Position numbers and translations under genes: made by a program. Under the pieces are notes generated by a model. It made no database searches, was not told the DNA's origin, and saw only the letters and a program-made list of their open reading frames with translations. From an uncultured Ignavibacterium sp. (GTDB taxonomy: Bacteria; Bacteroidota; Ignavibacteria; Ignavibacteriales; Ignavibacteriaceae), in the NCBI GenBank assembly GCA_937942875.1, contig CALEBT010000055.1:1-42062 (forward strand): a DNA stretch of 42,062 nt, read 5' to 3'. Below are positions 17,227-23,422 of this stretch, in pieces. How positions within the stretch are numbered: position 1 is the first letter of the stretch; each line of letters opens with the position of its first letter.

Positions 17227-18642
17227 TTATTTTGCTAATTGAACTATAAGAAGCAGAATTGTGGCAATACTACCAATTATGCTAAAATAGCCTGAAAGTT
17301 CCATAGCAAATGTTCTGAAAGATCTTAGCCTTTCCTTAGGAACGAAAATGAAATCACCTTCTTCAAGAACAATGTTATCTTCTGCAGAAATCCAGTTTCG
17401 GGAACTTCCTTTGATAATCATTATTTCGTCTTCGGCGTATTCACCTATTCCACCAGCCTGATCGATATAATATTTATAATTTTTACCTTCAGAGAATTTA
17501 ACGTGCCCGGGATTAGAAACCTGACCAAATACATAAACAGTATTCATTTTAGGAGGAATGATTATAACATCTCCCGGATAAATAATAAAGTTATAAATCT
17601 CAGAATTTTCATCAGTTACTTTTGTAAAATCAACTGCACTACCTTCATTCAAAACACGATATTGATTTTCGGCAGCAAAATACGCTTGATCTTCTTCGAC
17701 AAGATTTGACATTCTGAACATCATCTGCTGTTCATAATTTACGATTCTGTCAACCAATTCGGGATTATTATTTATAAGATTTTCATCAATCTTAATTCCA
17801 TATTGTTTTTCTAAAAGTGTGGTAATACTATTGCCTCTGAAAATCCTTGCTCTCTTGAGAGATGCATTTGTAGTAAAACCATTTGTCTTTTTAATTAGTT
17901 CTCCTAATTTCGTATTACTTTTAGTAATTGGTACATATCCTGGTTGATTAACTTCGCCAAGCACTAAAGCATAGAATTGTTTTCTTTGAGTTTCATCTGC
18001 CAGAATAACTACCTGATCACCTCTTTGTAAATTGAAATCATCATTTATATTAATTTCTATCACTTCCTGTTTTTCGCCATCGTAAGTTAACCGGCTGATT
18101 TTAGCTTTCCCCGATATTTCATATGCTGGATTTAAACCGTGAGCAAGTTCTAAAAGGTCAGACAATTTATCGCCTTCAACGAATAAAAAAGTCCCCGGAA
18201 TATTTACAGCTCCGGAAATCGAAATAAAATTTCTTTCAATATCATTAGGAGGGAAAATTATTACATCATCATTTTTTAAGTAAGGATTATTTACAAAGTC
18301 TCCGTTTATTCTAAACTTTTGTAAATCAATTTTAAGTAGAGAACCATCTGCACGTTTAAGATTTATGCCTCTTAATGAAAAGTTAGAAAAATCCTTTTTT
18401 ATTTTTTCAAGAAGTCTTTCTTCATTAACTGAACCAATCGCTCTCTCAAGAGATTGATTATAAATTCTCGTTACAAACTGATCTAATCTTTCTGCAATAG
18501 TCGCCACAAAACTTCCTGTAACCGGAAAATGCCCTGCAATACTTACAGAAATTGTTGTAGGCATAGTGTTTTGATTTATTCTTTCATTAGTTTGAGCAAA
18601 AACTATTATTGTAAACAAAATAAAAATTATAATATGCTTCAT
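17227..18642 (-). CDS. SLBB-domain polysaccharide export protein (Wza-like)
   Basis: Periplasmic/outer-membrane component expected to carry exported polysaccharide. A signal peptide is at the N-terminus (MKHIIIFILFTIIVFAQ). Repeated SLBB or poly-export units have cores of the form G.V..PG at about residues 37, 144, 229 and 370 (GHFPVTG, GAVNIPG, GEVNQPG, GQVSNPG). A hydrophobic helix closes the protein (IIGSIATILLLIVQLAK). No lipobox Cys is present, unlike E. coli Wza, so anchoring may be through the C-terminal helix. I chose the ATG at 18642, which shares one base with the stop of rfbB (TGATG); a GTG one codon earlier (18645) is also possible. Translational coupling to rfbB supports a role in surface sugar export. 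Confidence 0.85.
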   Translation of the reverse strand: MKHIIIFILFTIIVFAQTNERINQNTMPTTISVSIAGHFPVTGSFVATIAERLDQFVTRIYNQSLERAIGSVNEERLLEKIKKDFSNFSLRGINLKRADGSLLKIDLQKFRINGDFVNNPYLKNDDVIIFPPNDIERNFISISGAVNIPGTFLFVEGDKLSDLLELAHGLNPAYEISGKAKISRLTYDGEKQEVIEININDDFNLQRGDQVVILADETQRKQFYALVLGEVNQPGYVPITKSNTKLGELIKKTNGFTTNASLKRARIFRGNSITTLLEKQYGIKIDENLINNNPELVDRIVNYEQQMMFRMSNLVEEDQAYFAAENQYRVLNEGSAVDFTKVTDENSEIYNFIIYPGDVIIIPPKMNTVYVFGQVSNPGHVKFSEGKNYKYYIDQAGGIGEYAEDEIMIIKGSSRNWISAEDNIVLEEGDFIFVPKERLRSFRTFAMELSGYFSIIGSIATILLLIVQLAK

Positions 18643-19655
18643 CACTTATTCTGATATTGTTCGTTGTAATATTTAATATAATCGCCTGAAATAATTCTTT
18701 CCCACCAACTTTGATTTTTTAAATACCAGTCAATGGTGAACTGAATTGCTGATTCAAATGAAAATTCAGGTTTCCAACCTAACTCATTTTGGATTTTTGA
18801 GGAATCAATTGCATATCTTCTATCGTGACCAGGTCTGTCTTTTACGTATTCAATCAGTTCTTCCCCTTTATTCAGGTATTTCAAAATAAGTTTAATAATG
18901 TCAATATTCCTCATTTCGTTAGTTGCACCAATATTATATACTTCTCCCACTTTTCCCTTCTCCAGGACAAGATCAACGGCTTTATTGTGGTCAATAACGT
19001 AAATCCAATCCCTAACATTAAGGCCATCACCATAAACCGGAAGTTTTTTATTGTTTAAAGTATTTATTATCATCAGAGGTATTAATTTTTCAGGAAACTG
19101 GAAAGGACCGTAATTATTTGAACATCTGGTTATTAGAACAGGCATTCCGTAAGTATGGTAATACGCCTGAACCATTAAATCAGCAGCAGCTTTACTTGAT
19201 GAATAAGGGCTGTTTGGAGAAATCGGAGTTGATTCGGTAAATAATCCAGTTGGTCCCAAACTTCCATAAACTTCATCTGTTGATACTTGAAGAAATCTTT
19301 CGACCTCAAATCTTCTTGCGGTCTCGAGAAGTACATTTGTTCCAATAACATTTGTACGATAAAAAACTTCTGCTCCAAGTATGCTTCGGTCTACGTGAGA
19401 TTCGGCTGCAAAGTTTATGACATATTTGATTTTGTACTTTTCAAAGATGTAGTTAACCAATTCATTATTTAGTATGTCACCTTTGATAAAGACATAATTC
19501 GGGTTATTCTCTGATTCTTTTAGATTTTCAAGATTTCCGGCATAGGTAAGTTTATCCAGGTTCACTATGAAATAGTCATCACGCTCTTTAAGAATATGAT
19601 TAATAAAATTACTACCGATAAATCCTGCACCGCCTGTTACTAAAATATTTTTCAT
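18642..19655 (-). CDS. rfbB: dTDP-glucose 4,6-dehydratase
   Basis: Second step of dTDP-rhamnose and other dTDP-deoxysugar pathways; converts dTDP-glucose to the 4-keto-6-deoxy sugar. 337 residues. Extended SDR signatures: GGAGFIGSNF (8-17) for NAD, DKLTYAGNLENL (34-45) typical of RmlB, catalytic Thr126-Asp127-Glu128 (STDEVYG), and Tyr151 with Lys155 (PYSSSKAAAD). It sits 2 bases after the outer-membrane protein gene and overlaps the SLBB gene by one base. The RmlD-like reductase divergent at 20462 may belong to the same pathway; rmlA and rmlC are not in the window. Confidence 0.95.
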   Translation of the reverse strand: MKNILVTGGAGFIGSNFINHILKERDDYFIVNLDKLTYAGNLENLKESENNPNYVFIKGDILNNELVNYIFEKYKIKYVINFAAESHVDRSILGAEVFYRTNVIGTNVLLETARRFEVERFLQVSTDEVYGSLGPTGLFTESTPISPNSPYSSSKAAADLMVQAYYHTYGMPVLITRCSNNYGPFQFPEKLIPLMIINTLNNKKLPVYGDGLNVRDWIYVIDHNKAVDLVLEKGKVGEVYNIGATNEMRNIDIIKLILKYLNKGEELIEYVKDRPGHDRRYAIDSSKIQNELGWKPEFSFESAIQFTIDWYLKNQSWWERIISGDYIKYYNEQYQNK

Positions 19656-19657
19656 AA

Positions 19658-20365
19658 TTAAAATGCAAAAAATCCGAAATAAATTCCTGTATGAATAAAA
19701 AATGAATTGCCGTTAAAACTATCAGGAGCATTGAAAAGAGTCTGATCGTTATTTACTTTCCATTTACCTCCAACTGCTAACTGATATCCCCCACCCAACC
19801 TTAAAGCAAGAAATCTATATATGGGGATGTCAAAATTTAATGTAGGCGAAAAAAGGAAAAAATCATTTTTAAGCTTTGTATAATTATTTTTCTGAGAAGA
19901 TGGAATGATAGTGGGCCAGGAAAAATTCTGACTGTTTTCGTAATACTCAACAGTTATTTCTCCTCCCCCAAGAATTGCTCCCAAAGAAATTGCAATGTCT
20001 TTGACAAAAGGAAGAGTATATTCAACAGTAAAACCACCAACTCCTAAACTATAATCAATCTGATAATTAATATCATTTTTCAAATGAGAAATGCTTTTTG
20101 TTCCACCATAACCAAGACCTCCAATTCTAAGCTGCGGAATAAATCCAATATAAATATATCCTCCACCTCCTGTTATAAAAACTGTTTCATTATTGAATTT
20201 AGGCAAGGAAGCTGAATTAAGCTGAGCATTGAGGTCTTTCAAATTAACAAATTGAGCACCTGGGAAAAACCCACCACCACCGCCGAAAGGAGCATCAAAA
20301 TAAGTTTGTGATTGGGAAAAAATGTAAACAGTGATTGTCAAAAAGGTTAAAAATAATTTTTTCAT
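19658..20365 (-). CDS. Putative outer-membrane beta-barrel protein
   Basis: 235 residues with a signal peptide (MKKLFLTFLTITVYIFSQSQ), a Gly/Phe-rich mature N-terminus (GGGGGFF), and alternating amphipathic strands rich in Gly and aromatics through to a C-terminal Phe (YFGFFAF), the usual barrel ending. No named family is recognised. It leads the minus-strand group with rfbB and the SLBB exporter, spaced 2 bases from rfbB, so it may act in the same envelope process. Confidence 0.7.
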   Translation of the reverse strand: MKKLFLTFLTITVYIFSQSQTYFDAPFGGGGGFFPGAQFVNLKDLNAQLNSASLPKFNNETVFITGGGGYIYIGFIPQLRIGGLGYGGTKSISHLKNDINYQIDYSLGVGGFTVEYTLPFVKDIAISLGAILGGGEITVEYYENSQNFSWPTIIPSSQKNNYTKLKNDFFLFSPTLNFDIPIYRFLALRLGGGYQLAVGGKWKVNNDQTLFNAPDSFNGNSFFIHTGIYFGFFAF

Positions 20366-20377
20366 AATTATTCATTT

Positions 20378-20420
20378 GTTGTTTATAAATTTAGTGAAGT
20401 GCCGTAAATTAGCAAACAAC
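20378..20420. promoter_or_regulatory. Imperfect inverted repeat between divergent genes, operator or promoter candidate
   Basis: Arms of 16 bases at 20378-20393 and 20405-20420 match at 13 of 16 positions, including the outer GTTGTTT/AAACAAC, around an 11-base spacer. The repeat lies between the outer-membrane protein gene (start 20365, minus) and the RmlD-like gene (start 20462, plus). On the minus strand the same stretch reads TTTG-N19-TAAATTTA (20416 to 20386), close to the Bacteroidetes-type TTTG / TAnnTTTG promoter. A dimeric regulator could bind here and control both genes; this is inference. Confidence 0.35.
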
Positions 20421-20461
20421 TAAAATAATTCAAGAATCTATTTATTAAATATGAAGAAAAT

Positions 20462-21361
20462 ATGAAGATATTAATTACTGGCGGTAGTGGCTTGTTGGGG
20501 CAATACCTGAATCTACTATTATCAAAAAAACACGAAATATTAGCCATTTACAATTCAAATATGGGAAATTGTAATTTATTTAATTCCCGAAAAACAGACC
20601 TTAGAAATAGAGAACAGTTAATAAAAATATTTTATGAATTCGAACCTGAGATAGTAATACATACTGCAGCTATTACTTCTACACTTTTTGATAGCGGACA
20701 TTCACTGAGCGAATATTTCCAAAGTAATGTGTCAGTTACAGAAAATATCGCTAAACTTTCATCTAAGTTAAATTCCAGAATGATTTATTTGTCAACCGAT
20801 TTAGTTTATGACGGAAACAGAGGCTCAAATTTAACAGAAGATTCTAAACTAAATCCTGTTTCACCTTATGCTGAATCAAAACTTATTGGTGAAGAGAAAG
20901 TAAAGGAATTTTCTGATAATTATTTGATTTTTCGTTTAGCTTTGTTAATAGGATTTGGACTTAACCATTCAGTTTGCCACTTTCAATCAATGTATGAAAA
21001 TTTAATAAATAATAAACCCGTAAAACTTTTTACTGATCAGTTCAGATCGCCAATATCTCTTTTAGAGGCATCAAAAGTAATGGAAAAAGTTATTGAATTA
21101 GATATTCCAACTGGCATTTACAATCTGGGCGGGAACGAAAGACTATCACGATTTGACATCGGGTTGATACTTGCTGATTTGATTAAAGTTAATAAAGACT
21201 TACTAATCCCTCTCTCTTTGAACGAAGCCTCGCAAGTACCTAAAGTTAAAGATGTATCGCTCAATATTTTTAGGCTGAAAGATTGTGGAATTACGATAAA
21301 TTCATTAGACGAAATGATATTTGATTCTTTAGCATTTAACAAACAAAATTCATTTCGTTAG
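20462..21361 (+). CDS. RmlD-like NAD(P)-dependent dTDP-4-dehydrorhamnose reductase / SDR family
   Basis: 299 residues with the RmlD-type SDR fold. Visible are the nucleotide-binding GGSGLLGQY (7-15), HTAAIT (67-72), STDLVYDG (111-118) and PYAESK with Tyr136 and Lys140. RmlD reduces the 4-keto sugar to dTDP-L-rhamnose, the last step of the pathway begun by RmlB. It is divergent from the rfbB/SLBB group. A four-codon mini-frame (ATG at 20451) ends inside the true start, giving two near-identical start contexts 11 bases apart. Other sugar-nucleotide reductases share this fold, so the exact substrate is not certain. Confidence 0.82.
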   Translation: MKILITGGSGLLGQYLNLLLSKKHEILAIYNSNMGNCNLFNSRKTDLRNREQLIKIFYEFEPEIVIHTAAITSTLFDSGHSLSEYFQSNVSVTENIAKLSSKLNSRMIYLSTDLVYDGNRGSNLTEDSKLNPVSPYAESKLIGEEKVKEFSDNYLIFRLALLIGFGLNHSVCHFQSMYENLINNKPVKLFTDQFRSPISLLEASKVMEKVIELDIPTGIYNLGGNERLSRFDIGLILADLIKVNKDLLIPLSLNEASQVPKVKDVSLNIFRLKDCGITINSLDEMIFDSLAFNKQNSFR

Positions 21362-21371
21362 TAATAAAAAC

Positions 21372-21400
21372 TTGACTTTAAATGTTTATTACTTCATATT
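21372..21400 (+). promoter_or_regulatory. Sigma-70-like promoter candidate for unit A
   Basis: TTGACT at 21372-21377, a 17-base spacer, and CATATT at 21395-21400 (four of six matches to the -10 consensus). It lies just after the RmlD-like gene and drives the stretch that ends in the terminator at 21498-21530. Confidence 0.4.
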
Positions 21401-21406
21401 CGCAGT

Positions 21407-21530
21407 GGAAATTAAAAAGGAAAATTTATCAGAGACTTGTTACTTTTTTAAATTTATTACGTCTAACTAAGTGGTTCTTAAAAAAGTAACATTTTGTACC
21501 GATGTAGGGAATTTCTCTTATCGGTTTTTT
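21407..21530 (+). ncRNA. Candidate small RNA or leader, unit A
   Basis: About 124 bases between a promoter-like sequence and a rho-independent terminator, with no credible gene inside. A perfect 14-base inverted repeat (21438-21451 with 21478-21491; outer bases TGTTAC/GTAACA) encloses a 26-base loop, followed at once by the terminator hairpin. Transcript ends are inferred. The alternative is an attenuator leader of the 82-residue gene that starts at 21619, with the hairpin pair deciding read-through. It matches no RNA family I recognise. Confidence 0.4.
21498..21530 (+). terminator. Rho-independent terminator
   Basis: Stem ACCGAT (21498-21503) and ATCGGT (21520-21525), partly extended inward by G-C and G-U pairs, followed by a T run to 21530. 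It ends unit A, or the RmlD-like transcript. Confidence 0.65.
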
Positions 21531-21565
21531 GTTAAGTAGAAAAAAAGGAGGAATATTTAATTAAA

Positions 21566-21622
21566 TTGATACGATTTGCAAGTATCCGAATCAAAAAACA
21601 AAAAAGGAGAAAAGAACGATGA
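21566..21622 (+). CDS. Possible 18-residue leader peptide
   Basis: A very strong AGGAGG site at 21546-21551 has no ordinary gene behind it. The only frame it could serve starts with TTG at 21566, 14 bases away (long spacing), and reads MIRFASIRIKKQKRRKER before a TGA that overlaps the ATG of the 82-residue gene (ATGA). A short hairpin GATAC/GTATC (21568-21572 with 21582-21586) covers its beginning. It could couple translation of the next gene; weak evidence. Confidence 0.2.
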   Translation: MIRFASIRIKKQKRRKER

Positions 21623-21867
21623 AAGAAATCAAAGCAAAATTAGAAAATCCTTTATCAGAACTTATTAGCGATGATATTTATGAACTTCTAAATGCTCATG
21701 GTTTAATTGATGAAAAGGCTGTTAGAGATTATCAGATACGTAAAAAATTCAAACAGTTACGTGCAAGTAAAATCAGTGCCGGAGATGCAATAGATGCAAT
21801 AAGGGAAGAATATCCATATTTGCAATTCGATACAATAAGAAAAATTGTATATCAAATTAGCAAATAA
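21619..21867 (+). CDS. Small conserved-looking helical protein of unknown function
   Basis: 82 residues, no signal peptide or membrane segment, strongly helical and charged. The C-terminal half (QIRKKFKQLRASKISAGDAIDAIREEYPYLQFDTIRKIVYQ) has the spacing of a small helix-turn-helix, but I cannot name a family. It has a good AGGAGA ribosome-binding site 8 bases before ATG. It lies alone between two promoter/hairpin/terminator units (21372-21530 and 21878-21990), an arrangement more typical of an autoregulated or RNA-controlled gene than of an operon member. A DNA- or RNA-binding role is a guess. Confidence 0.7.
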   Translation: MKEIKAKLENPLSELISDDIYELLNAHGLIDEKAVRDYQIRKKFKQLRASKISAGDAIDAIREEYPYLQFDTIRKIVYQISK

Positions 21868-21877
21868 TCGTTAGTAG

Positions 21878-21906
21878 TTGACAAATACAAATTAATGTTT
21901 TATTTT
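21878..21906 (+). promoter_or_regulatory. Strong sigma-70-type promoter of unit B
   Basis: Perfect -35 box TTGACA at 21878-21883, optimal 17-base spacer, -10 TATTTT at 21901-21906. The predicted start, about 21912, falls on the first base pairs of the hairpin described next. It begins 11 bases after the stop of the 82-residue gene. Confidence 0.6.
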
Positions 21907-21910
21907 TCAA

Positions 21911-21990
21911 CTGACTTTTTCAAAGGGTTCTCCCCTGCCTTTTGAAAGCTAATAAGTCAGGCCCGGTGTCTCCCCGTCACCGGGTTTTTA
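21911..21990 (+). ncRNA. Candidate small RNA with two C-rich anti-Shine-Dalgarno loops, unit B
   Basis: About 80 bases from the predicted start to the end of the T run. Hairpin 1: CTGACTT (21911-21917) plus TTTCAAAGG (21918-21926) pairs with CCTTTTGAAA (21938-21947) and AAGTCAG (21954-21960), leaving a 1-base and a 6-base bulge. Hairpin 2 (21962-21984) abuts it and is the terminator. Both loops contain the same heptamer TCTCCCC (21929-21935 and 21969-21975), complementary to GGGGAGA and so to Shine-Dalgarno cores such as GGAGA. This resembles the general design of sRNAs with repeated C-rich anti-SD loops known in other phyla. It could instead be an attenuator leader for the membrane protein/dprA genes that begin 21 bases later. 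GGG at 21925-21927 could also pair with the loop C run and hide it. Confidence 0.5.
21962..21990 (+). terminator. Strong rho-independent terminator
   Basis: Stem CCCGGTG (21962-21968) and CACCGGG (21978-21984), 9-base loop, then TTTTT. The most GC-rich stem in the window, unmistakable in form. Confidence 0.85.
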
Positions 21991-22010
21991 TTTTAATTTA
22001 AGAGGTATTT

Positions 22011-22289
22011 ATGGCAAAAGTTGTAAAAAAATCAACCGCTAAAGTAGCAAAAAAGTTACCATCTCCTTTTTTTATTTATTGGGAAAAATCAAATTATTTA
22101 CTACTTATCTTGGGAATTATTCTCCTTATTTTAGGATTTTATGCAATGAGTATTGGTTCCTGGGATAGCACGGCTTCACTAGTAATTTCGCCTGTAATTC
22201 TTTTTATAGCTTACGTGTTGATTTTCCCTGTTGCAATTCTTTACAGAAAGAAATCGAAATCAGAGGATGAATTAAATAATACTCATTAA
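22011..22289 (+). CDS. Small membrane protein, DUF3098-like
   Basis: 92 residues: a Lys-rich N-terminus (MAKVVKKSTAKVAKK), then two hydrophobic helices at about 28-46 and 56-77 with the loop YAMSIGSWDSTAS between them, and a charged tail. The layout (basic start, NYLLLILGIILLILGF, short polar loop, second helix beginning with Ser-Pro) resembles DUF3098 proteins of Bacteroidota; this is by memory of the pattern, not a search. An AGAGG site stands 6 bases before ATG. It lies 21 bases after the terminator of unit B and 5 bases before dprA. Confidence 0.75.
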   Translation: MAKVVKKSTAKVAKKLPSPFFIYWEKSNYLLLILGIILLILGFYAMSIGSWDSTASLVISPVILFIAYVLIFPVAILYRKKSKSEDELNNTH

Positions 22290-22294
22290 ATATT

Positions 22295-23422
22295 TTGAGT
22301 AAACTATCTTTTGATCAGCTTGTTGATCTGTTTTTATTGCTGTCGGTTGACAAAATTGGACCCTCCCGAGTAAGATCTTTATTATCCAAATTCAAAAACT
22401 TTAACAATATCTTTGATGCCTCTTTAACTGAATTAGAGAAAGTTGAAGGTATCAGTTTTGAATTAGGTAAAAGGATTAAAAGTGCCAGGCAGAAAAGAAA
22501 TGATCTAATTTCAATAGTTGAAAGTCAGCTGAATGGATTAGATAAGATAAATGCTAAACTGATTTCTCTTTGGGATGCTGAATATCCTTCTTTGCTAAAA
22601 AAAATTTATGACCCACCACTATTACTTTATACAAAAGGAATTTTTTCAGATAAAGACAATTATTCAATAGCTGCAGTTGGTACAAGAAATCCAACAAACT
22701 ATGGTAAAGTTCAGACCGAAAGGATTATATCTGAGCTGGCATTGCAAGGTATCACAATTGTAAGCGGTCTTGCAAGAGGAATTGATTCGATTGCTCATCA
22801 AACCGCATTAAAAAACGGAAGCCGAACAATTGCAGTTATTGGTTCAGGGTTAGATGTGGTATATCCTCCAGAGAATAAGAATTTATTTAATAAGATTTCT
22901 GAAAACGGACTAATAATTTCTGAATATCCTTTAGGTACTAAACCTGATGCACAAAATTTTCCCAGAAGGAACAGAATTATTTCCGGGCTTTCCTTAGGTG
23001 TAATTGTTTTTGAAACAGCTATTAATGGTGGTGCTATGCAAACAGCGCATTTCGCCTTAGATCAAAACCGAGAGGTTTTTGCAATTCCTGGTAATTTAGG
23101 TGTAAGACAATCTGAAGGAACCAATCTCTTGATTCAGAAAGGAGAGGCTGAATTATTAATAAATGCCGAAGATGTTTTGAACGAATTACAATTAAAATTA
23201 AGACCTGTTATTGGCAAGAATATTCCTCAACCAGAAAAAGATTTAAACGTTTTTGAAGAAAAAATTTTTATTGCTTTAAAGGAAAATGGAGAATTACAAA
23301 TTGATAAACTATCTGAACTAACAAACCTTTCAACTTCAGATTGCCTTGTAAATTTATTAACCCTTGAATTCAAAGGGCTTGTTAAACAATTACCGGGTAA
23401 AATATTTTCTGTGATTGTTTAA
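22295..23422 (+). CDS. dprA: DNA processing protein DprA (DNA-protecting protein)
   Basis: Binds incoming single-stranded DNA and loads RecA during transformation; it is also widespread in bacteria not known to be competent. 375 residues: a helical N-terminal domain with IGPSRVRSLLSKF (21-33); the Rossmann-like core with VGTRNPTNYG (128-137), SGLARGIDSIAH (157-168), VIGSGLDVVYPPEN (181-194), FPRRNRIISGLS (222-233) and ETAINGGAMQTA (240-251); then a C-terminal winged-helix-like part. The start is TTG at 22295: an in-frame stop at 22277 rules out any ATG, and no clear ribosome-binding site precedes it, so translation may be coupled to the membrane protein gene just upstream. Confidence 0.95.
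   Translation: MSKLSFDQLVDLFLLLSVDKIGPSRVRSLLSKFKNFNNIFDASLTELEKVEGISFELGKRIKSARQKRNDLISIVESQLNGLDKINAKLISLWDAEYPSLLKKIYDPPLLLYTKGIFSDKDNYSIAAVGTRNPTNYGKVQTERIISELALQGITIVSGLARGIDSIAHQTALKNGSRTIAVIGSGLDVVYPPENKNLFNKISENGLIISEYPLGTKPDAQNFPRRNRIISGLSLGVIVFETAINGGAMQTAHFALDQNREVFAIPGNLGVRQSEGTNLLIQKGEAELLINAEDVLNELQLKLRPVIGKNIPQPEKDLNVFEEKIFIALKENGELQIDKLSELTNLSTSDCLVNLLTLEFKGLVKQLPGKIFSVIV

Noticed and set aside
21382-21489. 35-codon ATG frame within unit A reading MFITSYSQWKLKRK and on to KWFLKK
   Set aside because: Its ATG lies inside the promoter spacer with no ribosome-binding site, and its end coincides with the inverted repeat. More likely RNA structure than a peptide gene.
21407-21530. 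SRP RNA, tmRNA or 6S RNA in unit A or B
   Set aside because: The conserved GGAAG/GCA apical motif of SRP RNA, the tRNA-like ends of tmRNA and the long open-bubble duplex of 6S RNA are all absent.
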